Positions 34,445-42,939 of a stretch of 64,000 bases of DNA are shown in pieces. The translations under genes were made by a program, and so were the position numbers. This stretch comes from Holophagales bacterium (lineage in GTDB: Bacteria > Acidobacteriota > Thermoanaerobaculia > Multivoradales > Multivoraceae). Position 1 is the first letter of the stretch; each line of letters begins with the position of its first letter. Below the pieces are notes generated by a model that saw nothing but the letters and a program-made list of their open reading frames with translations, was not told where the DNA came from and did not search any database. The stretch is from positions 261,526 through 325,525 of the forward strand of contig VXSP01000045.1 in NCBI GenBank assembly GCA_009837885.1, written 5' to 3'.

Positions 34445-35533
34445 CTAGGCGGTCTTTGCGATCTTCCGTCGTAGCCAGTCGATCAGCACCCGGTTCGTCT
34501 CGGCCGGCTTCTCCTGCTGCGTCCAGTGACCGCAGTCGGCGACGGTGTACTTCTCGAAGTCGTCGATGAAGTCCTCCATGCCGTCGGCGGAGGAGGGCCG
34601 GAGGATGACGTCGTTCTCGGCGCCGATGTAGAGGCACGGCACGTCGATCTCCCACTTCGCGTTCTCGATGCCCGGGAAGGGCCTGCCGGCCATGCGGTAC
34701 CAGTTGAGCCCGCCGGTGAAGCCGGTGATCTCGAAGGTCTCCGTGAAGTAGTCCAGGGCCTCCTCGGAAAGGAACACCTCGCCGGGGTAGTCCTCGCGGT
34801 CCAGCATCCGGAGCAGGTCCATCTGCCGCTCGGGTGAGTCCGCCGGCATCGCCTTGAACGCCTCGACGTCCCAGATGTAGCCGCGGCGCAGCAGCATCTC
34901 GAAGGACTTGCGCACATCGGCGGAGAGGGCCTTCTCGGCCCGGCCGGGCTCCTGGAACTGGACCGTGTAGTAGTTCTCGGACCGGACGATCAGCGGTTCT
35001 TCGGTCGGTTGCCGGCGCGGCATGCCGGGGGGCCGTCCGCCTGGCGTGTTGACGCCGACGATGCCGAGACAGCGGTCCGGGTGCAGCCGCGCCATCATCC
35101 ACACGACTCCACCGCCCCAGTCGTGGCCGACGAAGACGGCCTTGTCGATCTCGAGCGCATCGAGCATTCCCGCCATGTCGTCGCAGAGGTGCTTCAGGCT
35201 GTACTCGGCCACGTCCTCGGGCCGGTCGGTCAGGCCGTAGCCGCGCTGATCGGGGGCGATGGCGCGGAAACCCGCCTCGGCGAGCGCCGGGAGCTGGAAG
35301 CGCCAGGAGAAGGCGAGTTCGGGGAAGCCGTGGCAGAGGACGACGGGGATGCCGGTTCCCTGCTCGTAGACCGCCATGCGGATGCCGTTCGTGTCCACGA
35401 AGCGGGGCGCAGGCATGCCCGGCGCGGGCCTCACTTCCGCACCCAGCGCGAGGCGCGGCAAGACCAATGCACCGGCCAGGGAGCCGGTGGCCTGCAGGAA
35501 GCCGCGGCGGGAGAGTTGGGGATAACGGATCAT
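34445..35533 (-). CDS. Tat-exported alpha/beta hydrolase, epoxide-hydrolase-like
   Basis: A 362-residue enzyme with a twin-arginine leader (SRRGFLQATGSLAGALVLPRLALGAE). The fold shows VVLCHGFPELAFSWRFQLPAL (HGxP oxyanion motif), the nucleophile elbow VFVGHDWGGGVVW (Asp, as in epoxide hydrolases and haloalkane dehalogenases), an acid residue after LYIGAENDVI and the catalytic His in VADCGHWTQQEKP. I chose the ATG at 35533 with GGAGG upstream; a longer frame to 35632 runs across the start of the divergent gene. Substrate unknown; periplasmic. Confidence 0.9.
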   Translation of the reverse strand: MIRYPQLSRRGFLQATGSLAGALVLPRLALGAEVRPAPGMPAPRFVDTNGIRMAVYEQGTGIPVVLCHGFPELAFSWRFQLPALAEAGFRAIAPDQRGYGLTDRPEDVAEYSLKHLCDDMAGMLDALEIDKAVFVGHDWGGGVVWMMARLHPDRCLGIVGVNTPGGRPPGMPRRQPTEEPLIVRSENYYTVQFQEPGRAEKALSADVRKSFEMLLRRGYIWDVEAFKAMPADSPERQMDLLRMLDREDYPGEVFLSEEALDYFTETFEITGFTGGLNWYRMAGRPFPGIENAKWEIDVPCLYIGAENDVILRPSSADGMEDFIDDFEKYTVADCGHWTQQEKPAETNRVLIDWLRRKIAKTA

Positions 35534-35622
35534 CGGGACCTCCGGAGTCCAGGGTTGGGTTGAGGCGCGTTGTACGGGAAGCGGGAGGAGTATTTCAGGC
35601 CGCGACAGCGTTCGGGAGTACA

Positions 35623-35997
35623 ATGTTGGCAATGCGCGGCGCGTTTCGGCTCATCTCCGCATTCCTGGCTGTAGCGGTTCTGGCCGCTCCGGCGGCAGGA
35701 CTGTGCGCGTCTCTGGCGGAGCCGGAAGACCCTTGCGCGATGCAGGAGACGGGCGAGATGGCGTCCTGCGGCCACGAGAAGATGGTCATGACGGGCTGCT
35801 GCGCCGCAGAGTCGGTCGATCCGCCGGCCGAAGGGATCCTCCCCGGCCCCGCCGGCGACATCGACCCGCCCGCCCTGATCGGGACCGGGCTGGACGCACC
35901 CGAACGCTGTGGTCTCGAGGCCGCGGTGCTCGCCTGCGACGGAGACCCGCCGCCCGCTGTCCCGCGCTACAGGCTGTACTCGGCCCTGTTGCTCTGA
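35623..35997 (+). CDS. Small secreted Cys/Met-rich protein at the head of the metal-efflux operon
   Basis: A 124-residue protein with a signal peptide (LISAFLAVAVLAAPAAG). The mature part has seven cysteines, and the block MASCGHEKMVMTGCCAAES combines Cys, His and Met, suggesting copper or silver binding. Short Pro-rich segments (VDPPAEG, IDPPAL, DPPPAVP) follow. It lies 78 bp upstream of the TolC-like gene and is read in the same direction, so it is probably part of the efflux operon. I do not recognise a named family; similar small CC/PP-containing proteins precede efflux operons elsewhere. ATG 35623 and ATG 35632 are both possible; GGGAG favours the first. Confidence 0.68.
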   Translation: MLAMRGAFRLISAFLAVAVLAAPAAGLCASLAEPEDPCAMQETGEMASCGHEKMVMTGCCAAESVDPPAEGILPGPAGDIDPPALIGTGLDAPERCGLEAAVLACDGDPPPAVPRYRLYSALLL

Positions 35998-36075
35998 TCC
36001 TCCGCTGAAGCGAGTCGGAGCGGTCGCCCCCGAATGCGGGCGGCCGCGGAGTACACGTTTCCGCGGAGGAATCAG

Positions 36076-37548
36076 ATGGTTCGACATACGCCTTGCCTGC
36101 TCGCAGCCGTCCTGCTGACGGTTGGCTGGGCAGGAACATCGATGGCCGAGACCGGCCAAGCGGACGGGCTGAACGCCCCTCGGGATCGGGCGCCGGCGGA
36201 CCGGGTCGCCCAGGGAATCGCTGATGAAGCGCTGCGCGCGCTCGTCGAGGAGACGCTGGAGCGGAATCCGGATCTTCGCGCCGGCTTCGCCAGGGCGCGG
36301 GCGGCGGCGCAGAAAGCGCCCCAGGTCGCCTCCCTGCCCGATCCGACGGCGGAGGCCACGGCTTTTCTCGCTCCGCCGGAAACGCGGGTCGGACCGCAGC
36401 GGCTCATGCTCGGCTACAGCCAGCCGCTGCCGTGGCTGGCCAAGCTGGATCTGCGGGAGGAAGCGGCGGTTCACGGCGCGGTCGCCCTCGAGCACGGCGT
36501 CCAGGCCGATCGGCTGCGGCTGGTCACGGAGGTCAGGCGCCTGTACCACGAACTGGCGTTCCTCGACCGTTCGAGGGAGACGGCCGCAACGTTCCTCGAG
36601 CATCTCATCCAGCACGAGGAGGTCGCCCAGGCGCGGTACGCGACCGGCGTGGGATCGACTCAGGCCGTGCTCAAGCTGCAGGCAGAGATCACGCGCGCCG
36701 AGCGGGCGCTCGTCGACCTGGACCTCGGCGAGGCCGCCCTGCGCGCGCGGCTCAACTCGCTGCGGGACCGGCCGGCCGCCACGCCGGTGGCGAGAGGTTC
36801 CCTCCCGACGGCGATCGAGGAAGCCGCGCTGGAGGCCGGGAAACTCGCGGCTCTGGCGCGATCGTCGCGGCCGGAGCTGCGCGCCGCGGCGGCCGGACTC
36901 GCCCGGACCGACACGCTGGAACGGCTCGCCCGGATGGCCTCCAGGCCCGACTTCAACGTCGGCGTCACGTACACGCTGGTGACCCCGCGTGACGACGAGG
37001 CCGCCCGCCTGCTGGCGCCGGCCGGCAACGGGAACGATGTCTTCGGCGTGCGCGGCGGTGTCACGCTGCCGCTGCGCCGGCGCAGCCGGGCGGCGGCTGT
37101 ACAGGAGGCACTCGATCTGCGCTCCCACGCGGTCGACGAGCGGCGCGCCGCCGAGCTCACGGTGGAGTCGGAGGTGGGCGACCTGACCCAGCGGCTGCCA
37201 CTGGCCTGGAGACGCCTGCGGCTGTTGGAGGACCTGCTGGTCGTGCAGGCGGAAGAGGCGCTGGAGTCGGCCGAGGCCGGTTACATCGCCGGCTCGCTCA
37301 ACACGCTCGACCTGTTCGACGCCGAGCATGTCCTGTTCGAGGCGCAGACGGCGACGGACCGGGCAAGGGCCGACTACCTGATCGGTCTCGCGGAACTGGA
37401 AGGGGCGGTCGGCAGATCGCTGGCGGTCCTCGGAGAGGAGCCGGCCTTGCGGCCGGCGCGCCAGTCCAGCCGCCTTCGGCGGCAGCCGGCGGGGACGCCG
37501 GCGCACCCAGTCGGCGGCCTTGCGGAGAAGGGAGGGACGGAGAGATGA
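36076..37548 (+). CDS. TolC-family outer-membrane efflux channel (CusC/CzcC-like)
   Basis: A 490-residue outer-membrane protein with a signal peptide (LLAAVLLTVGWAGTSMAE). The two outer-membrane-efflux repeats appear as long amphipathic helices (residues ~55-250 and ~265-455), with TLERNPDLRAGFARARAAAQ and LPWLAKLDLREEAAVHGAVA typical of CusC/CzcC. GCGGAGGAATC is the ribosome-binding site of the ATG at 36076. It overlaps the adaptor gene by 4 bp. The last ~35 codons (PALRPARQSSRLRRQPAGT...) are translated from a dispersed-repeat copy and are Arg/Pro-rich, unlike the rest, so the natural C-terminus has been replaced. Confidence 0.9.
   Translation: MVRHTPCLLAAVLLTVGWAGTSMAETGQADGLNAPRDRAPADRVAQGIADEALRALVEETLERNPDLRAGFARARAAAQKAPQVASLPDPTAEATAFLAPPETRVGPQRLMLGYSQPLPWLAKLDLREEAAVHGAVALEHGVQADRLRLVTEVRRLYHELAFLDRSRETAATFLEHLIQHEEVAQARYATGVGSTQAVLKLQAEITRAERALVDLDLGEAALRARLNSLRDRPAATPVARGSLPTAIEEAALEAGKLAALARSSRPELRAAAAGLARTDTLERLARMASRPDFNVGVTYTLVTPRDDEAARLLAPAGNGNDVFGVRGGVTLPLRRRSRAAAVQEALDLRSHAVDERRAAELTVESEVGDLTQRLPLAWRRLRLLEDLLVVQAEEALESAEAGYIAGSLNTLDLFDAEHVLFEAQTATDRARADYLIGLAELEGAVGRSLAVLGEEPALRPARQSSRLRRQPAGTPAHPVGGLAEKGGTER
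37441..37511 (+). repeat. Dispersed two-hairpin repeat, copy D, inside the 3' end of the TolC-like gene
   Basis: Stems CCGGCC-TTG-CGGCCGG-like and GCCGCC-TTC-GGCGGC, then GCCGGCGGGGACGCCGGC and the terminal motif GCGCACCCAGT. It shares the terminal hairpin and boundary motif with copies A-C; the first stems differ. It is in frame and supplies the protein tail. Confidence 0.7.
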
Positions 37549-39065
37549 CGAACGACGCGAACGGATTCGGCGGGCCGCTTGGGACCTGGTTGCGTGGTGT
37601 GGCCTGGGTGGTCGGGAGCTTCGCCTTTTTCTTCCTCCTGTTCTTCGATCCCCTGGGTCTGCATCCGGTCGATTCCTGGCTGCAACGCACCGTCGGCTAC
37701 CACGCGGGGCCGATGACGGCCGCCGCTGGGCACGGTGAGGCTGAGGCCGTGGCTGGCGAACGGGAAGTCCTCTTCTACCGGAACCCGATGGACCCGACGA
37801 TCACGTCGCCCGTGCCGGCGAAGGACGAGATGGGAATGGACTACGTGCCGGTCTACGCCGACGATGCGGAGCGGGCGCTCGGTGCCGGCACGACGGTCGC
37901 GATCGACCCGGCCGTCGTCCAGAACATGAACGTCCGTACGGAGACGGCCACGCGCCGCGACCTGCGCCACGAGATCCGGACCGTCGGCTACCTGGAGTAC
38001 GACCAGGAACGGATGGTCACCGTGACCACGAAGTACGACGGTTGGGTGGAGAAGGTCCATGTGAATCACGTGGGCGAGCCGGTGGCCGAGGGCGCGGGCC
38101 TGTTCGAGGTCTACTCGCCCGAACTGGTCCAGACGGAGCAGGAACTCCTCTCGGCGATCCGCTACGCGGCCCGATTCCGCGACGCGCCGGACAACGCCCG
38201 GCTGCGGGCCGAGGCCCTGGTTGACGCGGCGCGGGCCCGGCTGGCGTTCTGGGACATCTCTCCGGCCCAGATCGCGCAGCTCGAGGAGACGGGCGAGATC
38301 TTCCGGACCCTGACGGTTACCGCGCCGGCCGGCGGCCTGGTCATGAAGCGGATGCCGGGCCTCGAGGGGATGGCGGTGACGCCCGGAATGGAGGCGTACC
38401 ACATCGCCGACATCACCTCGCTGTGGCTTTCGGTCGAGGTGTTCGAGGACCAGGTGGTCTGGATCCGCCCGGGCGCCGAAGCGGAGGTGACGTTCACCTA
38501 CTTCCCGGGCGAGACGATCCGGGGCACGGTCGAGTTCATCGAGCCGGAGCTTTCGGAGCGCACCCGCACGCTGACGGTGAAGATCGCGGTACCGAATCCG
38601 GACGGCCGGCTGCGCAAGGGGATGTTCGCCACGGTCGTCTTCGATCCGGTCCTCGTTCCGGGAGCCCTGACCATTCCTACCGAGTCCGTCTTGCGGACGG
38701 GGCGGAGGAGCGTTGTCATCGTGGCTATGGGCGGCGGCCGCTTCGAGCCGCGCGAGGTGGAGCTGGGCCAGACCGCCGGCGGTCTGGCCGAGGTCCGCTC
38801 GGGCGTCGCGGCGGGCGAGGACGTCGTCACGTCGTCGCAGTTCCTGCTCGATTCGGAGTCCAGGCTACGGGCGGCGGTCCAGCAGATGGTCGATGCGGCC
38901 TCGGCGCCGGAGGGCGCGGCCCAGGGGCACGAAGGTCACGAGATGAGCCACGAGGGCCACGACATGGACGAGATGGATCACGACATGGACCACGGGGATC
39001 ATGCGGCGGCCGAGCCGGAGGAAGCGGCCGATCCGCACGAAGGCCACGGCAACCACGGGCGGTGA
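37545..39065 (+). CDS. RND efflux periplasmic adaptor (CusB/CzcB-like) with metal-binding domain and His-rich tail
   Basis: A 506-residue adaptor. One N-terminal membrane anchor (WVVGSFAFFFLLFFDPLGL) precedes a heavy-metal-binding domain (LFYRNPMDPTITSPVPAKDEMGMDYVPVY split, the YxCPMHP-like motif lacking its Cys). Beta-barrel, lipoyl and helical parts follow (KYDGWVEKVHVNHVGEPVAEGAGLFEVYSPELV split). The last ~45 residues hold ten His with Asp, Glu and Met (HEGHEMSHEGHDMDEMDHD), a probable Cu/Ag/Zn-binding tail. Start ATG at 37545 overlaps the channel gene (ATGA). The pump gene begins 4 bp after the stop. Confidence 0.92.
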   Translation: MTNDANGFGGPLGTWLRGVAWVVGSFAFFFLLFFDPLGLHPVDSWLQRTVGYHAGPMTAAAGHGEAEAVAGEREVLFYRNPMDPTITSPVPAKDEMGMDYVPVYADDAERALGAGTTVAIDPAVVQNMNVRTETATRRDLRHEIRTVGYLEYDQERMVTVTTKYDGWVEKVHVNHVGEPVAEGAGLFEVYSPELVQTEQELLSAIRYAARFRDAPDNARLRAEALVDAARARLAFWDISPAQIAQLEETGEIFRTLTVTAPAGGLVMKRMPGLEGMAVTPGMEAYHIADITSLWLSVEVFEDQVVWIRPGAEAEVTFTYFPGETIRGTVEFIEPELSERTRTLTVKIAVPNPDGRLRKGMFATVVFDPVLVPGALTIPTESVLRTGRRSVVIVAMGGGRFEPREVELGQTAGGLAEVRSGVAAGEDVVTSSQFLLDSESRLRAAVQQMVDAASAPEGAAQGHEGHEMSHEGHDMDEMDHDMDHGDHAAAEPEEAADPHEGHGNHGR

Positions 39066-39069
39066 TCCG

Positions 39070-42000
39070 ATGCTGAACCGGATCATCGAATGGTCGCTCC
39101 GCAACCAGTTGCTGGTTGCCGGGGGACTGGTGGTGGCGGTGGCGGCCGGTATCTGGTCCGTGCGGACGACCCGCATCGACGCGATTCCGGACCTCTCGGA
39201 CGTGCAGGTCATCCTGTTCACCGAGTTCTCCGGGCAGGCGCCGCAGGTGGTCGAGGACCAGGTGACCTACCCGATCACCTCGACGATGCTCTCGGTGCCG
39301 TACGCCAAGGTGGTTCGCGGCTACTCCTTCTTCGGCTTCTCCTTCGTCTACGTCATCTTCGAGGACGGCACGGATCTCTACTGGGCGCGTTCCCGGGTGC
39401 TCGAATCCGTGGCGGGCCTCGAGGGCAGGCTGCCGCCGGGCGTCTCGCCGCAGCTCGGACCGGACGCGACCGGCGTGGGCTGGGCCTTCATGTACGTGCT
39501 GAACTCGGATTCGCGGTCCCTGGCGGAGCTGCGCTCGCTCCAGGACTGGTACCTGAAGTACGGCCTGCTGACCGTCGAGGGCGTCTCGGAGGTTGCCTCG
39601 ATCGGCGGTTTCGTGCGCCAGTACCAGGTCGAGGTGGACCCGGTGCGGCTGCGCGCCTACGGCCTCTCGCTTCCCGTCGTCCGGCAGGCGATCGAGGAGT
39701 CGAACGCCGACGTGGGCGGCCGGCTGATCGAGATGGCGGAGCGGGAGTACATGGTCCGCGGGCGTGGCTACGTCCAGGAGTTGCGGGACCTGGAGACGAT
39801 CGTCCTCGCGTCCGGCCCGGGCGGTGTGCCGGTGCTGCTTCGGGATGTCGCGAACGTGACGATCGGGCCGGAGATCCGGCGGGGCCTGGCCGACTGGAAC
39901 GGCGAGGGCGAGACAGTCGGCGGCATCGTCGTCGTCCGCTCGGGCGCCGACACCCGCTCCACGATCGACCGCGTGAAGGAGCGCCTGGACGAACTCGCCG
40001 GCGGCATGCCCGACGACGTGGAGATCTCGGTCGCCTACGACCGCAGCGGCCTGATCGAGCGGTCCATCGCGACGCTGACGGACACGCTGATCGTGGAGTC
40101 GATCGTCGTGGCCGTCGTGTGCCTTCTCTTCCTGTTTCACTTCCGGTCCGCGCTGGTGGCGATCCTGCCGATTCCCATCTCCGTGCTGCTGGCCTTCGTC
40201 GTCATGAGAGCCCAGGGACTCGGTATGAACATCATGTCGCTGGGCGGCATCGCGATTTCGATCGGCGTGCTGGTCGACGCTTCGATCGTCATGGTCGAGA
40301 ACGTGCATCGTCACATAGAGGAGGACGTCGAGGCGGGCGGCAAGCGATCCCGCTTCGACCTCGTTCTGCGGGCGGCCCAGGAGGTCGGGCCGACCCTGTT
40401 CTTCTCGCTGCTGGTCGTCACTGTGTCCTTCCTGCCGGTGTTCACTCTCGAGGCCCAGGAAGGCCGGCTGTTCAAGCCGCTCGCCCTGACCAAGACCTAC
40501 TCGATGGCGATGGCCTCGGTGGTCGCGGTGACCGTGGTGCCGGTGCTCATGTTCTGGCTCGTGCGCGGACGGATCGTCCGGACTCATCACATGGGCCGCT
40601 TCAAGCGAGTCGCCGATCTCCCCATCCACGTCTTGCTGCCCCGGCTCCTGCGCTTCGTCTACCGGCCGCTGGTCGCGGGAGCCGTGCGGCTTCGCTGGCT
40701 CGTCATCGTCCTGATGCTCGCCGTGCTGGGTTCGAGCCTCGTACCGCTCAAGCGGATCGGGTCCGAGTTCATGCCGCCGCTGTGGGAGGGCGACCTCCTC
40801 TACATGCCGACGACCCTGCCCGGCGTGTCGATCACGAAGGCCAGGGAGATTGTCCAGCAGACGGACCGGATCATCCGCAGCTTCCCGGAGGTGGAGACCG
40901 TGTTCGGCAAGGTGGGTCGGGCGGAAACCGCGACCGATCCGGCGCCGCTGTCGATGCTGGAGACGACGATCGTGCTGAAGGACCAGGACGAGTGGCGTCC
41001 CGGCCTGACCCCGGACGACCTGATCGCCGAACTCGACCGGGCGCTCCAGTTCCCCGGCGTCACGAACTCCTGGACGATGCCGATCAAGACCCGGATCGAC
41101 ATGCTGTCGACCGGAATCAAGACGCCGGTGGGGATCAAGCTGGGCGGCCCGGACCTCCAGACGCTGGAGCAGCTCGCGGAACAGGTCGAGGCGGTGGTCA
41201 AGCCGCTCCCGGGCACGCTGACGGCCTACGCCGAACGGGTGATGGGCGGCGCCTACCTCGACTTCGACATCGACCGGGAGGCGGCCGCGCGCTTCGGCCT
41301 GCGGATCGCCGACATCCAGGACACGATTCAGTCGGCGGTCGGTGGCATGAACGTCTCCTGGACCGTCGAGGGCCTGGAGCGCTACCCGATCAACCTGCGC
41401 TATCCACGGGAACTGCGGGACGACCCGGAAGCCCTGGAGCAGATCCTCGTGACCGCGCCGGGCGGCGTCCAGGTGCCGCTGGCCCAGGTGGCGGCGATCG
41501 AGTTCCGCGACGGACCGCCGGGAATCAAGTCCGAGGGCGCCAGGCCGAACGCATGGGTCTACGTCGACCTGGAGAGCAGCGACATCGGCGGCTGGATCCG
41601 TCGCGCCCGCGAGGAGGTTGCCGACAAGGTGGCGCTGCCCCCGGGCTACACGCTCCTCTGGTCGGGGCAGTACGAGTACATGGAGCGGGCTCGCGACCGG
41701 TTCCTGCTCATCGTGCCGCTCACCTTCGTGCTGACCTTCGCGCTGCTGTACCTGAGCACGCGCTCGGTGATCAAAACCGCGTTCGTCGTTTCGGCGGTGC
41801 CGTTCTCGCTCGTCGGCTCGGTCTGGCTGCTCGATCAGCTCAATTACAACTGGTCGGTGGCGGTATGGGTCGGGATGATCGCGCTCGCGGGACTCGCCGC
41901 GGAGACCGGGTCCGTGATGCTGCTCTATCTCGATCTCGTCTACGGCGAACGGAGGAGCGCGGGGACGATGAGCACCCTGCGCGACCTTCGGGAAGCCGTG

Positions 42001-42252
42001 ACCGAGGCCGCCGTCCGACGGGTGCGTCCGATCACGATGACCGTGCTCACCACGTTCGTCGCCCTCGTGCCCATCCTGTGGTCGACCGGCACCGGCGCCG
42101 ACGTGATGAAGCGGATCGCCGCGCCGATGGTCGGCGGTCTGGTGACCGTGTTCCTCGGCGTGACGTTCGTCTTCCCGGCGATGTACTTCGTGTGGAGATC
42201 GTTCGGTCTGCCTCAGGCAGGTTCGATCAGGGACGAGTCGTCGTTGCGGTAG
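39070..42252 (+). CDS. cusA: CusA-type heavy-metal RND efflux pump
   Basis: A 1060-residue inner-membrane proton-driven pump of the CusA/CzcA (HME-RND) family with 12 TMs and two large periplasmic loops. GVLVDASIVMVENVHRH is the TM4 proton-relay segment. Three methionines at residues 579, 629 and 678 match the E. coli CusA Met573/Met623/Met672 triad with identical spacing (+6 each) and local sequence (LLYM, APLSM, RIDM). This supports Cu(I)/Ag(I) rather than Zn/Co specificity. The true start is ATG 39070; longer frames run into the adaptor. Its 3' end overlaps the convergent YedK-like gene by 40 bp. Confidence 0.94.
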   Translation: MLNRIIEWSLRNQLLVAGGLVVAVAAGIWSVRTTRIDAIPDLSDVQVILFTEFSGQAPQVVEDQVTYPITSTMLSVPYAKVVRGYSFFGFSFVYVIFEDGTDLYWARSRVLESVAGLEGRLPPGVSPQLGPDATGVGWAFMYVLNSDSRSLAELRSLQDWYLKYGLLTVEGVSEVASIGGFVRQYQVEVDPVRLRAYGLSLPVVRQAIEESNADVGGRLIEMAEREYMVRGRGYVQELRDLETIVLASGPGGVPVLLRDVANVTIGPEIRRGLADWNGEGETVGGIVVVRSGADTRSTIDRVKERLDELAGGMPDDVEISVAYDRSGLIERSIATLTDTLIVESIVVAVVCLLFLFHFRSALVAILPIPISVLLAFVVMRAQGLGMNIMSLGGIAISIGVLVDASIVMVENVHRHIEEDVEAGGKRSRFDLVLRAAQEVGPTLFFSLLVVTVSFLPVFTLEAQEGRLFKPLALTKTYSMAMASVVAVTVVPVLMFWLVRGRIVRTHHMGRFKRVADLPIHVLLPRLLRFVYRPLVAGAVRLRWLVIVLMLAVLGSSLVPLKRIGSEFMPPLWEGDLLYMPTTLPGVSITKAREIVQQTDRIIRSFPEVETVFGKVGRAETATDPAPLSMLETTIVLKDQDEWRPGLTPDDLIAELDRALQFPGVTNSWTMPIKTRIDMLSTGIKTPVGIKLGGPDLQTLEQLAEQVEAVVKPLPGTLTAYAERVMGGAYLDFDIDREAAARFGLRIADIQDTIQSAVGGMNVSWTVEGLERYPINLRYPRELRDDPEALEQILVTAPGGVQVPLAQVAAIEFRDGPPGIKSEGARPNAWVYVDLESSDIGGWIRRAREEVADKVALPPGYTLLWSGQYEYMERARDRFLLIVPLTFVLTFALLYLSTRSVIKTAFVVSAVPFSLVGSVWLLDQLNYNWSVAVWVGMIALAGLAAETGSVMLLYLDLVYGERRSAGTMSTLRDLREAVTEAAVRRVRPITMTVLTTFVALVPILWSTGTGADVMKRIAAPMVGGLVTVFLGVTFVFPAMYFVWRSFGLPQAGSIRDESSLR

Positions 42253-42842
42253 TTGCCGACCCGCGTCGAGACGGGGAAGAACTCGAGTTCGCCGGTGTAG
42301 GTCTCGAGTTGCTCTTCCAAGGCGTCGGGATCCTGCAGCGGACCGTCCAGCCACCGCTCGTACGGCGGTTGGGCGATGACGGGCATCCGGTCGTGGATCG
42401 CTGCGATCGGCGCACTGGCGGGGCAGGTCATGATCGTGCAGGCGAGGCCGTCCGGCGTTCGGTTCCAGACGCCCGCGAAGCCAAAGGGCACGCCGCCGGG
42501 CATCCGGATGTAGTGGGGGAGCCGGGAACCGTCCGACTGCACTTGCCACTCGTACCAGCCGTCGGCGACGACGAGACAACGTCTGCGGCTCAGGAGAGTC
42601 CGGAACCTTGGCGCCTCGACCGCGGTGTCGTTGCGGAGGTTGATCTGGGGCCCGCCGCGCTTTCTCGGGAACCCCCATCGCATCGTGCCGAGCGCGCGGC
42701 GGCCTTCGCGGTCCAGACCGATGACGGCCACGTCCTGGGTCGGCGCGATGTTGTAGCGGGGTTCGAGGTCCGGCAGCTCGTCCAGGTCGAAGTGCGCGGC
42801 GACGGACCTTGCCTTCGAGCGGAGCGTGTACCGGCCGCACAT
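42213..42842 (-). CDS. yedK: SOS response-associated peptidase, YedK/HMCES family
   Basis: A 209-residue SRAP-domain protein. It begins MCGRYTL, with the Cys2 that forms a thiazolidine crosslink to abasic sites in single-stranded DNA. Further landmarks: RYNIAPTQ, MRWGFPRK, NLRNDTAVEAPRFRTLL, CLVVADGWYEWQ and AIHDRMPVI. I chose the ATG at 42842 because Cys2 must be exposed; a longer frame upstream is not credible. It shields AP sites during replication. The final 40 bp overlap the end of cusA. Confidence 0.93.
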   Translation of the reverse strand: MCGRYTLRSKARSVAAHFDLDELPDLEPRYNIAPTQDVAVIGLDREGRRALGTMRWGFPRKRGGPQINLRNDTAVEAPRFRTLLSRRRCLVVADGWYEWQVQSDGSRLPHYIRMPGGVPFGFAGVWNRTPDGLACTIMTCPASAPIAAIHDRMPVIAQPPYERWLDGPLQDPDALEEQLETYTGELEFFPVSTRVGNYRNDDSSLIEPA

Positions 42843-42939
42843 GGGGAGATGATACGGATCAAAGCTCCGCGGCGTGCGTATAGCAGTATGGCCGGGCTGG
42901 CGAGTTCCACTCCGCGCCACCAGACAGGGGAGATTCCGG

